Positions 18,851 through 27,606 of a DNA stretch of 64,000 nucleotides are shown one piece after another. The position numbers and the translations under genes were made by a program. The stretch is from Bradyrhizobium sp. PSBB068 (lineage in GTDB: Bacteria > Pseudomonadota > Alphaproteobacteria > Rhizobiales > Xanthobacteraceae), in NCBI GenBank assembly GCA_016839165.1, contig CP069300.1, positions 4,278,001 to 4,342,000 of the forward strand, given 5' to 3'. Under the pieces are notes generated by a model. It ran no database searches. It had not been told where the DNA came from and saw nothing but the letters and a program-made list of their open reading frames with translations. Numbering within the stretch: the stretch's first letter is position 1; every line of letters starts with the position of its first letter.

Positions 18851-19699
18851 TCACGCCTGCGGCTGCGCAGGGCTGCTGCCGCGCAGCTCCGCCGTGAGCT
18901 CGGCTGCGATCTTGTGCACGGTGGCTCCGATCTCCGGCAGGCGGTCGTCCGTCATCCGATCCGCCATGCCCGACACCGAGACCGCAGCGAACGGCTCGCT
19001 GCAATCGTTGAAGACGACCGCGGCCACGCAGCGCAGGCCGAGCCGGGCCTCTTCATCGTCCACCGCATAGCCCTGGCGCCGCACGATCTCCAATTCCCTG
19101 AACAGCTCACCCGGTCGAATGATCGATTTTTCGGTCAGGCGCGGCATGCCGCGACGGCGGATGATCGCAGTGACATCGGCATCGGAATAGGCGGCCAGCA
19201 CCGCCTTCCCTACTCCCGAGGCGATCAAGGCGACGCGTCCGCCGACCTTGGTCAGCGAGCGCATGATCTCCCGGCTTTCGATACGGGATACGACGATGAT
19301 GGATTCATCATCGACCACCGCAAGATTGGCGGTCTCCCTGGTCTGGTCGCGCAGCTTGCGCAGATAGGGCAAGGCCCGCGCGGAAAAATTGCGCCGGCGC
19401 ATGAAGGTCGAGCCGACCACGAAGCTCTGCGCACCGATATGCCATTTCGACTCCTCGCGGTCGAACTGCACGAACCTGCGGTTCTCCAGCGTGGTCAGCA
19501 GCCGATGCGCCGTCGACGGCGGCAAGCCGATGCGGATCGCAAGATCGGTCAGCCGATAGCCTTCGTCGTCCTCGGCAAGCGCTTCCATGATTTGCAGCGC
19601 GCGATCGACGGATTGCACGCCGCCGTCTCGCGCGTCCGGATCCGGCTGTGCACGAACATCGGGATCGGACGGCTTGCGGCGGATCGGCTCTCTTTTCAT
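18851..19699 (-). CDS. IclR-family transcriptional regulator
   Basis: 282 residues. The N-terminal winged helix-turn-helix (QSVDRALQIMEALAEDDEGYRLTDLAIRIGLPPSTAHRLL) is typical IclR and is followed by the effector-binding domain with GVGKAVLA and the GYAVDDEE block. It lies directly upstream of gcl on the same strand. IclR-family proteins such as AllR commonly control allantoin and glyoxylate genes, with glyoxylate or allantoin as effector. Two matching inverted repeats lie between it and the divergent CBS gene, so it probably controls itself and that unit as well as gcl. Confidence 0.92.
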   Translation of the reverse strand: MKREPIRRKPSDPDVRAQPDPDARDGGVQSVDRALQIMEALAEDDEGYRLTDLAIRIGLPPSTAHRLLTTLENRRFVQFDREESKWHIGAQSFVVGSTFMRRRNFSARALPYLRKLRDQTRETANLAVVDDESIIVVSRIESREIMRSLTKVGGRVALIASGVGKAVLAAYSDADVTAIIRRRGMPRLTEKSIIRPGELFRELEIVRRQGYAVDDEEARLGLRCVAAVVFNDCSEPFAAVSVSGMADRMTDDRLPEIGATVHKIAAELTAELRGSSPAQPQA

Positions 19700-19763
19700 G
19701 ACGACCTGCCCCCAACCGGTTGTGGTTCAGAACGAAATCGCTCGCCGGAAACGAGCGTCAGAG

Positions 19764-19782
19764 TTGGCATATGGCATGCCAA
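19764..19782. promoter_or_regulatory. Candidate IclR operator, site 1
   Basis: Perfect inverted repeat TTGGCAT-N5-ATGCCAA, 65 bp upstream of the iclR start. Spacing and TTGG/CCAA ends resemble operators of IclR-family regulators of glyoxylate and allantoin genes. It matches the second site 110 bp away in length and layout. Confidence 0.6.
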
Positions 19783-19873
19783 ACGACGTCGGAGTCAAGG
19801 CGACAATACTGGCAAGTAGGTCAGCATTTTTGCCGTTCTTATCGAAGTAGGCTTCAATTCTTCTATTTGACTT

Positions 19874-19892
19874 CTGGAATAATGTATACCAA
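19874..19892. promoter_or_regulatory. Candidate IclR operator, site 2
   Basis: CTGGAAT-N5-ATACCAA, the same YTGGnAT-N5-ATnCCAA layout as the site at 19764-19782, placed 38 bp before the CBS gene start at 19930. The pair would allow binding at both divergent promoters. Confidence 0.5.
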
Positions 19893-19929
19893 GATTGTTC
19901 CTTAACAACCCAACCGGGAGGACCATATC

Positions 19930-20343
19930 ATGTTCGTTGGGGACATCCTTCGCACCAACCGTGCGCCCGCGGTGACGATCGGCTCAAGCGAAACCGTGAG
20001 CATCGCGGCCAACCTGATGTACGCCAGCAATGTCGGCGCACTCGTGGTCAGGAACGTCTCGCGCAGCGTCGACGCCGCCGTCGTCGGAATGTTCAGCGAG
20101 CGCGACGTGGTCGCCGTGATCGCCGAGCGCGGCACTGGTGGCCTTGCCGCAAAAGTCGCGCAGTTCATTTCGCCGCGGCCGTTGGTGTCCTGCACGTCGC
20201 AACACAGCCTCACCGAGGTCGAGCATATGATGGGCCGTCACGACGTCCGCCATATCCCGGTCATCGACAACGGCCGGCTCGTCGGCGTCGTGAGCATGCG
20301 GGACATCAGCCTCGCGTTCGAGGAGGCCGACTGCGCGGCCTGA
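19930..20343 (+). CDS. CBS-domain-pair protein
   Basis: 137 residues made of two CBS domains: residues about 1-65 (VGDILRTNRAPAVTI to FSERDVVAVI) and about 78-132 (LVSCTSQHSLTEVEHMM to VSMRDISLAF). Such stand-alone pairs bind adenine nucleotides and sense energy state or regulate a partner protein; none is fused here. The ATG has a GGGAGGA SD. It is first in an apparent three-gene unit with the ketopantoate-reductase-like and fumarylacetoacetase-like genes and is divergent from iclR with IclR-type operators between. The partner is unknown. Confidence 0.85.
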   Translation: MFVGDILRTNRAPAVTIGSSETVSIAANLMYASNVGALVVRNVSRSVDAAVVGMFSERDVVAVIAERGTGGLAAKVAQFISPRPLVSCTSQHSLTEVEHMMGRHDVRHIPVIDNGRLVGVVSMRDISLAFEEADCAA

Positions 20344-20420
20344 CCGACATCTAAGGCATTGCCACCCGTTTCGAGCCGTTGCGGCTCGAGCCGTGTCCCC
20401 ATTCTGCTCGCGAGGATTTC

Positions 20421-21437
20421 ATGAAGATCTGCATCTACGGCGCCGGTGCCATCGGCGGCTATCTCGGTGTCGAATTGATGCGCGCTGGCGCCGATGTCAG
20501 CTTGGTCGCACGCGGCGCGCACCTCGCCGCGATGCGACAGAACGGCTTGAAGCTGCTGATCGGCGACGAGGAGCGCGTGGTGCATCCTCGTTGCACCGAT
20601 AACCCCGCCGAACTCGGCGAGCAGGATTTCGTCATCATCTGCCTCAAGGCGCATTCGATCACCGGCGTCATCGAACCGATGCGGCCCCTGCTGGGTGAGC
20701 GGACTCGCATCGTCACCGCCGTCAACGGCATTCCCTACTGGTATTTTTACAGGCATGGCGGCCGGCACGAAGGATCGACGCTCGAGAGCATCGATCCCGG
20801 CGGACGGCAGTGGAGCGAACTTGGCGCTGCCCGCGCCATCGGTTGCGTGGTGTACCCGGCCACCGAAATCGAGGCGCCCGGCGTGATCCGCCACGTCTAC
20901 GGCAACAACTTTCCGCTCGGCGAGCCTTCCGGCGAGATCACGCCCGACGTCCAGCGGCTGTCCGATCTGTTCACCTCGGCGGGCATGAAGGCGCCGGTGC
21001 TCGACCGCATCCGCGACGAGATCTGGCTCAAGCTGTGGGGCAATGTCTGCTTCAACCCGATCAGCGCCCTCACCCACGCGACCCTCGACGTGATCTGCAG
21101 CAATCCCGGCACCCGCGCGCTGTCCCGGGCGATCATGCTGGAAGCGCAGGCGATCGCGGAAAGCCTCGGCGTCAAGTTCCGGGTCGATGTCGAACGCCGC
21201 ATCGAGGGCGCACGCAAGGTCGGCGCACACAAGACCTCGATGCTGCAGGATCTCGAGCGTGGACGTCCCGTCGAGATCGATCCGCTGATCACCGTGGTGC
21301 AGGAGATGGGCCGGATGACCGACATTGCGACGCCCGCCCTCGACGCGGTGCTGGCGCTGGTGGCGCAGCGCACCAGGCTGGCCGGCCTCTATGACGGGGC
21401 GGCCGGCGCCGAAGCACAATCGCTTGCGGTGGCGTGA
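20421..21437 (+). CDS. Ketopantoate reductase family (PanE/ApbA-like) oxidoreductase
   Basis: 338 residues. The Rossmann start KICIYGAGAIGGYLG gives the NADP motif; LKAHSI and the VTAVNGIPYWYF block follow. The helical C-terminal domain carries DEIWLKLWGNVCFNPISALT and HKTSMLQDLERGRPVEID, the signature of the family. PanE makes pantoate for coenzyme A, but alphaproteobacteria carry several paralogues in catabolic clusters that reduce other 2-oxo acids. Here, between a CBS gene and a fumarylacetoacetase-family gene, a catabolic role is more likely than pantothenate synthesis. Confidence 0.87.
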   Translation: MKICIYGAGAIGGYLGVELMRAGADVSLVARGAHLAAMRQNGLKLLIGDEERVVHPRCTDNPAELGEQDFVIICLKAHSITGVIEPMRPLLGERTRIVTAVNGIPYWYFYRHGGRHEGSTLESIDPGGRQWSELGAARAIGCVVYPATEIEAPGVIRHVYGNNFPLGEPSGEITPDVQRLSDLFTSAGMKAPVLDRIRDEIWLKLWGNVCFNPISALTHATLDVICSNPGTRALSRAIMLEAQAIAESLGVKFRVDVERRIEGARKVGAHKTSMLQDLERGRPVEIDPLITVVQEMGRMTDIATPALDAVLALVAQRTRLAGLYDGAAGAEAQSLAVA

Positions 21438-21442
21438 TCGTG

Positions 21443-22225
21443 ATGGCCAATGTGACGCGCTGGGTCCGCTTTCGCCACGATGCCGAAATCGGCTACGGAC
21501 AACTCACTTCGTCCGGCATCGCCGTGCACGCAGGGGAGATGTTCGGCGACACCCGACCGACCGGACAGACGTTGACGCTCGACGAGGTCGAACTGCTGGC
21601 GCCGGCTCAACCAAGCAAGGTCATCGCGCTCTGGAACAATTTTCACGCTCTTGCGGCGAAGCTGAAATCACCTGAGCCGCCCGAACCGCTGTACCTGCTG
21701 AAAGCGGTGACAAGCGTGACCGAGCCCGGCGCCGTGATCACGCGCCCGGTCGGCTACGACGGCAAGACCACCTACGAAGGCGAGCTCGGCATCGTCATCG
21801 GCAAGCGCTGCACGGCAGTCGCCCCCGAACAGGCCGACGCCTTCATCTTCGGTTACACCTGCACCAACGACGTCACCGCCGCGGATATCCTCAATCGCGA
21901 TCCGACGTTCCCGCAATGGGCGCGGGCCAAGAGCTTCGACGGATACGGCCCCTTCGGTCCCGTCATCGCCTCGGGCCTCGATCCCGCGCGCCTCGTGGTT
22001 CGCACCATCCTCAACGGCGTCGAGCGCCAGAACTACCCGATCGCGGACATGATCTTCAGCGCGCAGGCGCTGGTCAGCAAGATCTCGCACGACATGACGC
22101 TGTTGCCGGGCGACCTCATCTGCTGCGGGACTTCGATCGGCGTCGGCGTGATGAAGGAGCCGGTCAATACGGTCACCGTCGCGATCGACGGGATCGGCGA
22201 ACTGACCAACGAATTTCGTCAGTAG
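21443..22225 (+). CDS. Fumarylacetoacetate hydrolase family protein
   Basis: 260 residues. The FAH-fold metal-binding blocks are visible: YEGELGIVIGKRC, then FGYTCTNDVTAADI, and further SFDGYGPFGPVI, with PGDLICCGTSIGVG near the end. The family hydrolyses or decarboxylates diketo acids, including oxaloacetate and acylpyruvates. I start at the ATG at 21443; a GTG at 21434 overlapping the upstream stop as GTGA is equally possible. It is tightly coupled to the ketopantoate-reductase-like gene, so both may act on one oxo-acid substrate. Confidence 0.87.
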   Translation: MANVTRWVRFRHDAEIGYGQLTSSGIAVHAGEMFGDTRPTGQTLTLDEVELLAPAQPSKVIALWNNFHALAAKLKSPEPPEPLYLLKAVTSVTEPGAVITRPVGYDGKTTYEGELGIVIGKRCTAVAPEQADAFIFGYTCTNDVTAADILNRDPTFPQWARAKSFDGYGPFGPVIASGLDPARLVVRTILNGVERQNYPIADMIFSAQALVSKISHDMTLLPGDLICCGTSIGVGVMKEPVNTVTVAIDGIGELTNEFRQ

Positions 22226-22331
22226 GCGGCGGCAGGACGACGGCCTGACGCCGGACCAAACGACCAACAGCTGCTTTGGGAGCGCACATGATCTCCAGCA
22301 CGAAACCGGCAACGTCGCCAGGCGGGCCTGG

Positions 22332-22478
22332 GTGCTGAACGCATTCGCCGCGTCTGTCGTCATGCTTTATGCCGCGGCCATTGTCGCGGGCATCGGCGCC
22401 GGCGCTCGCGCAAAGCTGGTCCTCGGCGGAATACCGGAGGCATCGGCGTCTTACGATAGTCTCAAGAAGACGCCATAA
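22332..22478 (+). CDS. Possible 48-residue membrane peptide in the FAH-pyk gap
   Basis: The 318-bp gap between the FAH-family gene and pyk holds no clear gene. The best candidate is a GTG-started frame coding one hydrophobic helix (AASVVMLYAAAIVAGIGAGA) and a polar tail. A 16-codon ATG frame at 22288, preceded by GGGAG, ends across this GTG and could couple its translation. No family is recognised and the assignment is weak. Confidence 0.3.
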   Translation: MLNAFAASVVMLYAAAIVAGIGAGARAKLVLGGIPEASASYDSLKKTP

Positions 22479-22543
22479 TACGAGACCTATCGGCCGGCGC
22501 CTCACGATTGATTGCAGCCGGCAAGCCAGCAATGAGGTGACCC

Positions 22544-23959
22544 ATGCGTCGTCATCGACGGGCCAAGATCGTCGCAACCGTCGGCCCCGCGAGCAGTTCT
22601 CCCGAGATGCTCAAGGCACTGCTGCTGGCGGGCGTCGATACATTCCGCCTGAATTTCAGTCACGGAACCCAGAGCGACCACGCGACCGTCCACGCCGCGA
22701 TCCGGAGACTGGAACAGGACGTCGGCCGTCCGATCGGCATTCTGATGGATCTTCAGGGCCCGAAGATCCGCGTCGGCACCTTGCGCGACGGCAAGATCAG
22801 CGCGGCGGCCGGAGAGACCATCCGGTTCGTGCTGTCCGGGTCGGATGGCGACCGATCGGCGATTCCGCTGCCGCATCGGGAAATCTTTGCGGCGGTGGCT
22901 CCCGGCCACGACCTTCTGATCGACGATGGCCGGGTGCGCGTTCGCGTCATTGGTCTCGGTGACGATTTCATCGAAGCCAAGGTGATTGTCGGTGGCACGA
23001 TCTCGAACCACAAGGGCGTCAATCTGCCGGGGACGGTGCTCGATCTTTCGCCGCTCACCACCAAGGACCGCCTCGATCTGGAGTTCGGCCTGAAGCTGGG
23101 CGTCGACTGGGTCGCCTTGTCGTTCGTGCAAAAGCCCTCCGACATCATCGAGGCGAGAAGCCTCGTCGGCGACCGCGCCGGCCTGATGGCCAAGATCGAG
23201 AAGCCGGCGGCGCTCGAGCGGATCGACGACATCATCCAGCTGTGCGACGCCATCATGGTTGCGCGCGGAGACCTCGGCGTCGAAATTCCGGATGAGGACG
23301 TGCCGGGGCGTCAGAAAGAGCTGGTACGGGCGTGCCGTCTCGCGGTGAAGCCCGTGATCGTCGCCACGCAAATGCTGGACTCGATGGTCGCCGCGCCGAC
23401 TCCGACGCGCGCGGAGGTCTCCGACGTTGCGACCGCGATCTACGACGGCGCAGACGCAGTGATGCTGTCGGCGGAATCCGCGACGGGCCGCTATCCGCGC
23501 GAGGCCGTCGAGATGATGGATCGCATCATCCGCAGCACCGAACAACACAAGATGTATCGCTCGATCGTCGAGGCGACCCAGCCCGGCGAGGAGCAGACGC
23601 CGCCGCATGCCGTCGCGACGGCCGCTGCGGACCTCGCCTCCGTGGTTCACGCCGCGGCCATCGTGGCCTACACGTCGAGCGGCACCACCGCCGCGCGCGT
23701 CGCACGCAAGCGGCCGAGCCTGCCGATCCTCGCCATCACTCCAAGCCGCGAAGTGTCCCGCCGCCTGTGCCTGCTGTGGGGGGCTCACAGCGTCCTTTCC
23801 GACGATGTCGGGAGCTATGAGGAGATGGTCGAGCGCGCGACGGCCCTCGCGCGTGCAGAGCAGTTTGCATCAAGCCGCGACCTGCTGGTCGTCGTCGCCG
23901 GCATTCCCTTTGGACAAGCGGGAAGCACCAACAATCTGCGGGTCGTTTCGCTCCCCTGA
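22544..23959 (+). CDS. pyk: Pyruvate kinase
   Basis: 471 residues. The start KIVATVGPASSS, the RLNFSHG block, MDLQGPKIRVG, the catalytic MVARGDLGVEIP and KPVIVATQMLDSM are all in place, so it is a complete pyruvate kinase (phosphoenolpyruvate plus ADP to pyruvate plus ATP). The ATG at 22544 begins MRRHRRAK. In many alphaproteobacteria a pyruvate kinase gene sits with glyoxylate and glycerate genes, funnelling D-glycerate into pyruvate; here it is 4 kb from gcl with a CBS-PanE-FAH unit between. Confidence 0.95.
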   Translation: MRRHRRAKIVATVGPASSSPEMLKALLLAGVDTFRLNFSHGTQSDHATVHAAIRRLEQDVGRPIGILMDLQGPKIRVGTLRDGKISAAAGETIRFVLSGSDGDRSAIPLPHREIFAAVAPGHDLLIDDGRVRVRVIGLGDDFIEAKVIVGGTISNHKGVNLPGTVLDLSPLTTKDRLDLEFGLKLGVDWVALSFVQKPSDIIEARSLVGDRAGLMAKIEKPAALERIDDIIQLCDAIMVARGDLGVEIPDEDVPGRQKELVRACRLAVKPVIVATQMLDSMVAAPTPTRAEVSDVATAIYDGADAVMLSAESATGRYPREAVEMMDRIIRSTEQHKMYRSIVEATQPGEEQTPPHAVATAAADLASVVHAAAIVAYTSSGTTAARVARKRPSLPILAITPSREVSRRLCLLWGAHSVLSDDVGSYEEMVERATALARAEQFASSRDLLVVVAGIPFGQAGSTNNLRVVSLP

Positions 23960-23977
23960 TCGAGCGGCGCCCGAAAC

Positions 23978-24067
23978 TCAGGGCATGGCGCCAAACCAAA
24001 TCACGAGCGCGAACATCACCAGCAGGGCGACGGTGATGATCGCTTCGCTCGTGGGTATTCGCTTCAT
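23978..24067 (-). CDS. 29-residue single-helix membrane peptide
   Basis: Starts MKRIPTSEAII, followed by one hydrophobic helix (ITVALLVMFALVIWFGAM) and a stop. The ATG at 24067 has a perfect GGAGG six bases upstream, which is why I call it although it is tiny. Two positive charges before the helix predict an N-in single-span inner-membrane peptide. Convergent with pyk, 18 bp apart. No family recognised. Confidence 0.6.
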   Translation of the reverse strand: MKRIPTSEAIITVALLVMFALVIWFGAMP

Positions 24068-24334
24068 GGGCAGCCTCCGCGCGCGGGAGCGGGATGCTGC
24101 GACGGGGCGGTGGTTCACATCAGCAAACACCGCCCGCTTAAAATGCATGCGGACGGCGTCGGCTCTAGCCCCAGGAAGGAAATGCAAAATCCCGGTAGCG
24201 ACTAGGTCTACACATCGGGGCCGAAAGTTCACGTGACGATCGGGATACTCCAAAGGGTGTAGGGATCGCCGACCGCAAAGGACGTCATTGAACCTATTCT
24301 CGGCGCCGTCAGCGCCTCTCGCCCGGTACCGCCG

Positions 24335-24484
24335 TTAGCGCCAAGACCCGTCCGGGCCAAGGGGCAAAGTCGGATGGTCGCGGTTGTTCTCGTCGGGCTT
24401 AATGCTGAACCCCTGTCGAAACGCGAACCAGATGAAGCCGCCGAGTGCGACCATACAGATCGGCGCAAGAATCCAGTCGGGCAT
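24335..24484 (-). CDS. 49-residue single-helix membrane protein
   Basis: Starts MPDWILAPICMVALGGFIWFAF: an N-terminal transmembrane helix followed by a polar tail (KPDENNRDHPTLP). The ATG at 24484 has a perfect GGAGG eight bases upstream. It resembles the small single-span proteins common in rhizobia, but no function is known. Same strand as the 29-residue peptide about 270 bp further on; between them I see no gene. Confidence 0.6.
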   Translation of the reverse strand: MPDWILAPICMVALGGFIWFAFRQGFSIKPDENNRDHPTLPLGPDGSWR

Positions 24485-24688
24485 GGCGTGGTCCTCCAGT
24501 CTACCGACAGTTTGGTCGCCGCTATCCTGGGCCAAGTTCAATACGGATGTCGCGCGCCGTGACAGCGCGCCCAGACCGGCACCAAAAAGCGCCGCGCGGC
24601 GCGAACCAAAGCCCAGATTTTATCCGAGGGAGCAGCAGCGCCTTCGCCCAAATGGAGCCGGCACCGTGCCGCAAGCGATTGAAAACAC

Positions 24689-24732
24689 TGGAGCGGGTGA
24701 AGGGAATCGAACCCTCGTATTCAGCTTGGAAG
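24689..24732 (-). repeat. 44-bp duplicate of the tRNA-Gly 3' end
   Basis: Identical over 44 bases to 27607-27650, the 3' part of tRNA-Gly from the anticodon to the encoded CCA. The 5' part of the tRNA is absent, so it is not a gene. Such partial copies are typical attachment-site scars of integrative elements. It lies in a 364-bp stretch (24542-24905) with no gene. Confidence 0.9.
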
Positions 24733-24905
24733 TCGCCGCATTCTGCAATGTTATCAAGAGCCATTCTGACATTTCTCAGCTTCTTGGGCGATTGAGATCG
24801 CTCCAGAGTTTCGCTTTGTCGGAATGGCGACGGGTTTAGCCCTTCGCCCGATTGGTCTAACCATGTACCGTCAATCGAAGGACAAGACATTCAAAGGAGC
24901 AAGAC

Positions 24906-25991
24906 ATGCGGGCTGTCCACTCGGGCCAAAATGGTCTCACTCGTTTGCTCGCTGGCGTCACCGTTGGTTTCGGGATCTATTCCGGTTCTGCGCTGGCTCA
25001 GGACGTGCTGCGGACCGCTCCGTATCCCGTTGGGGTGACGCAGCTCGAATATGTCGATCCGTCCGAGGGCGGCCGGCCTCTGAACTTGATGCTGATCTAT
25101 CCGGCGGTCCCGGCTACAACCGCCGTTCCTTTCAAGATTTTCCTGGCCACCAATCTGAACCTTTACAAGGACGCGCCCGTCGTGTCCGATGGCGTGAAGC
25201 GTCCACTTGTCATGTTCTCGCACGGGGCGGGCGGCAACGGTTCGGGTTATGCCTGGTTCGGCGAATACCTCGCCTCTCACGGCTATCTCGTGGCGATGCT
25301 GTATCACTTCCGGGCCAACACCTTCGACTCCAGCGCGCTCTACGTGCGCAGCAGGATCTGGCAGCGCCCGCGCGATCTCAGTCTGGATATCTCCCATCTT
25401 CTTCAGGACAAGGTTTGGGGACCGCATATCGAGCCAAGCCAGATCGGCGTGGCGGGACATTCACAGGGAGGATTCACTTCGCTCTGGATCGGGGGCGCCA
25501 AGGTCAATCCGGAACTTTTCCTGAAGTTTCAGCGCAGCTGGAAGGACAATGAGGCGGTGCCGGCCTATATCCGCGAGCAGATGAAGCTTGATGCCGAACC
25601 CGCCCGCGACCTGCGCGACGATCGGGTCCGGGCGGCCTTCGCGATGGCGCCGGGCGATATCCGGGGGTTCGGCATGGACGAGGCCGGGCTACGGCAAATG
25701 GCGATCCCGACCTATCTCATCGTCGGAGCCGGCGACACGACAACACCATCTGATGAAAACGCAGCCTTTGCGGCGAAATACATCCCGCATGCTCACTTGG
25801 ACGTGCTGCCCGGTCCGGTCAGCCATGAGATCTTCGGCAATGAGTGCGACCAGGTGGGACGCGATAACTTTCCCGAAACCTGCAACGATACTCCCGGCGT
25901 GGACCGGGTCAAGCTGCACGAATACATCGGCAACGCCGCGTTGCAGTTCTTCGATTCGAACCTCCGCGTGCGGAGAGAGAGCCCGAAATGA
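24906..25991 (+). CDS. Secreted alpha/beta hydrolase (dienelactone-hydrolase-like)
   Basis: 361 residues with a signal peptide ending near SGSALAQ. The nucleophile motif GHSQGG places Ser at about residue 186; Asp in IVGAGDTT and His in GPVSHEIF are credible triad partners. The oxyanion-side FSHGAGG is at about 104-110. The ATG has an AAGGAG SD seven bases upstream. The closest class is platelet-activating-factor-acetylhydrolase/dienelactone-hydrolase-like periplasmic hydrolases of unknown substrate. It lies inside the tRNA-Gly-flanked segment, convergent with a second serine hydrolase 57 bp away. Confidence 0.85.
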   Translation: MRAVHSGQNGLTRLLAGVTVGFGIYSGSALAQDVLRTAPYPVGVTQLEYVDPSEGGRPLNLMLIYPAVPATTAVPFKIFLATNLNLYKDAPVVSDGVKRPLVMFSHGAGGNGSGYAWFGEYLASHGYLVAMLYHFRANTFDSSALYVRSRIWQRPRDLSLDISHLLQDKVWGPHIEPSQIGVAGHSQGGFTSLWIGGAKVNPELFLKFQRSWKDNEAVPAYIREQMKLDAEPARDLRDDRVRAAFAMAPGDIRGFGMDEAGLRQMAIPTYLIVGAGDTTTPSDENAAFAAKYIPHAHLDVLPGPVSHEIFGNECDQVGRDNFPETCNDTPGVDRVKLHEYIGNAALQFFDSNLRVRRESPK

Positions 25992-26048
25992 CGTGCCCGA
26001 TCGCCGCTCTTGCGGCCTGATAGCCGGAAGAAGCCTGTTCGCCGACGC

Positions 26049-27266
26049 CTATTTCGCGTCACCCCGCACGATGTCATAGATGACACCCACGAGGTCGTGG
26101 AGCTTGTCCGCTTCGGCCGCCGGCTGCGAGTTCGTCTGGAGCGTAATCATCAGTTCTTCCTTTTCGAACCACACATAGAGCGTTCGGTAGCCGAGCGTCT
26201 CGCCCTGATAAAACCAGTGTGCGCCAAACGATCCGAGAACTGCCTTGCCGAGACCGAGCGAGAATCCGCGCGGATCGTCTGCCGTTACGTCTGCGATCGG
26301 CTCACCCGTCCTGATCGACACGAGTGCCATCCATTCCGCCTGCTGCTTCGGCGGCACCACGCGTCCTTTGAGCACGGCGCGCATCCAGCGGTCCACATCG
26401 CGCGCGTCGGCGATCGCGCCACCTGCCGCCTGAGCCCATGAGGTGCTCATCCCGCGAACGTCACCACCCATCAGCGCGTGATTCCAGGACTGGGTGCATT
26501 TGGGTTGATAATCGGCGCAGGCAGGGTTGTCGAAATAGCCGTGCGCCAGGCGATCGGTCACCGGGTCCGGATATGTCCCGTTTTCGTAGAACGTGCTGTG
26601 CAACCCGAACGCTTCGATAATCATGTGGTGCACGAGATCACGATAAGACTGGCCGGCTGCCTTTGCCGCGATCATGCCGGCGAGGATGTAGTTGGTGTTC
26701 GAATAATGGTAGCCTTTGCTCTTAGGCAGGTCGCCGCTTCCGGCAGGATAGACGAGGTCTATCAGGTTTTCGGCACTCAGCTCGCGCGTGGGATCGTTGA
26801 TCCATATGCGGGACATGGCTTCGGTCTCGGAGTAGTTCGGGATGCCGCTCGTCATGTTGAGGAGACGCTGGATCGTCACATCCTTCCACGCCGGATATTG
26901 CGGAAGCCATTTGCCAAGCGCGTCGTCGATGGACAGCTTGCCCGCAGCCTCGAGCTTCAGGATCAAGGCCGCCGTGAAGGACTTCGACGTGCTGCCCATC
27001 TGGAACAGCGTGCCCTGCCGGACCGGAGCATCCTGCGGACCGCTGCCGATCTTTCCGGCGAACGCCTCGATAGCCGGGCCGGTGTCCCCGAAGCTGACGT
27101 AGGCGGCAACTCCCGTCACCTTCTCAGCTGAGCTGCGGTCGGCCAGCCATGCGTCCAAGGCCGCCTGGATTTTGGCGATGTGGGTTGAATCCGCTTGTGC
27201 GCCCGAAGCCGCGAGGATCATCAGGCCTGCCGCGACCATCGCCGCCGCCCATTTGCCTCCCAACAT
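26049..27266 (-). CDS. Serine hydrolase of the beta-lactamase/class C PBP family
   Basis: 405 residues from the ATG at 27266, which has AAGGAGG four bases upstream; an upstream in-frame ATG lacks this. A signal peptide (MVAAGLMILAASGAQA) leads to the beta-lactamase-like domain with SxxK (STSK, Ser about residue 92) and YxN (YSN, about 188-190). The third motif, usually KTG or HxG, is not obvious; HWFYQGETLG is the candidate. The family includes esterases, D-aminopeptidases and penicillin-binding proteins, so antibiotic resistance should not be assumed. Second cargo gene of the tRNA-flanked segment. Confidence 0.87.
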   Translation of the reverse strand: MLGGKWAAAMVAAGLMILAASGAQADSTHIAKIQAALDAWLADRSSAEKVTGVAAYVSFGDTGPAIEAFAGKIGSGPQDAPVRQGTLFQMGSTSKSFTAALILKLEAAGKLSIDDALGKWLPQYPAWKDVTIQRLLNMTSGIPNYSETEAMSRIWINDPTRELSAENLIDLVYPAGSGDLPKSKGYHYSNTNYILAGMIAAKAAGQSYRDLVHHMIIEAFGLHSTFYENGTYPDPVTDRLAHGYFDNPACADYQPKCTQSWNHALMGGDVRGMSTSWAQAAGGAIADARDVDRWMRAVLKGRVVPPKQQAEWMALVSIRTGEPIADVTADDPRGFSLGLGKAVLGSFGAHWFYQGETLGYRTLYVWFEKEELMITLQTNSQPAAEADKLHDLVGVIYDIVRGDAK

Positions 27267-27606
27267 GGTGCCTCCTTCGGCATACCCCGCAGCAATGTAT
27301 CGCCACATCAACGTCGCCGCTACGCCGTGGGCGTAAACCGGCGCCGAAGCATGGGTCGCACCTCGCCCGAAGCTCGCATCTCATCCGAGAGTCGCGATCA
27401 TCTCTGTTCGAGCGTACCGGCCATCGTCGTCAGACGGCCACTAGCTACCCTTATTGGAGACGATCATCATAAATAAGAACCACTTTGAGTAGAGATTGAA
27501 AACGCCCACAAATCTGCGTCAGCCTTCAGCCGTGATGTTTCAAAATTGTCGGAATGGAATCAGAATGGAAGTTTAAAATTTCTGGCTAAGCCATTGAAAT
27601 CGTTTT
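27267..27606. other. Gene-free interval upstream of the serine hydrolase
   Basis: About 340 bases between the hydrolase start and the tRNA-Gly 3' end. The stretch near 27470-27600 is more AT-rich than its surroundings, which suits foreign DNA or a promoter for the hydrolase. I see no ORF with a credible SD and no hairpin with a T-run. Confidence 0.5.

Noticed and set aside
20421..21437. panE for pantothenate synthesis
   Set aside because: Other pantothenate genes are absent and the gene is coupled to a catabolic FAH-family gene, so only the family is claimed.
24689..24732. Second tRNA-Gly gene
   Set aside because: Only the 3' 44 bases are present. The D-arm and the 5' acceptor strand are missing, so it cannot fold as a tRNA.
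26049..27266. Beta-lactamase as an antibiotic resistance gene
   Set aside because: The SxxK and YxN motifs fit the wider serine hydrolase family, the third active-site motif is unclear, and nothing in context points to resistance.
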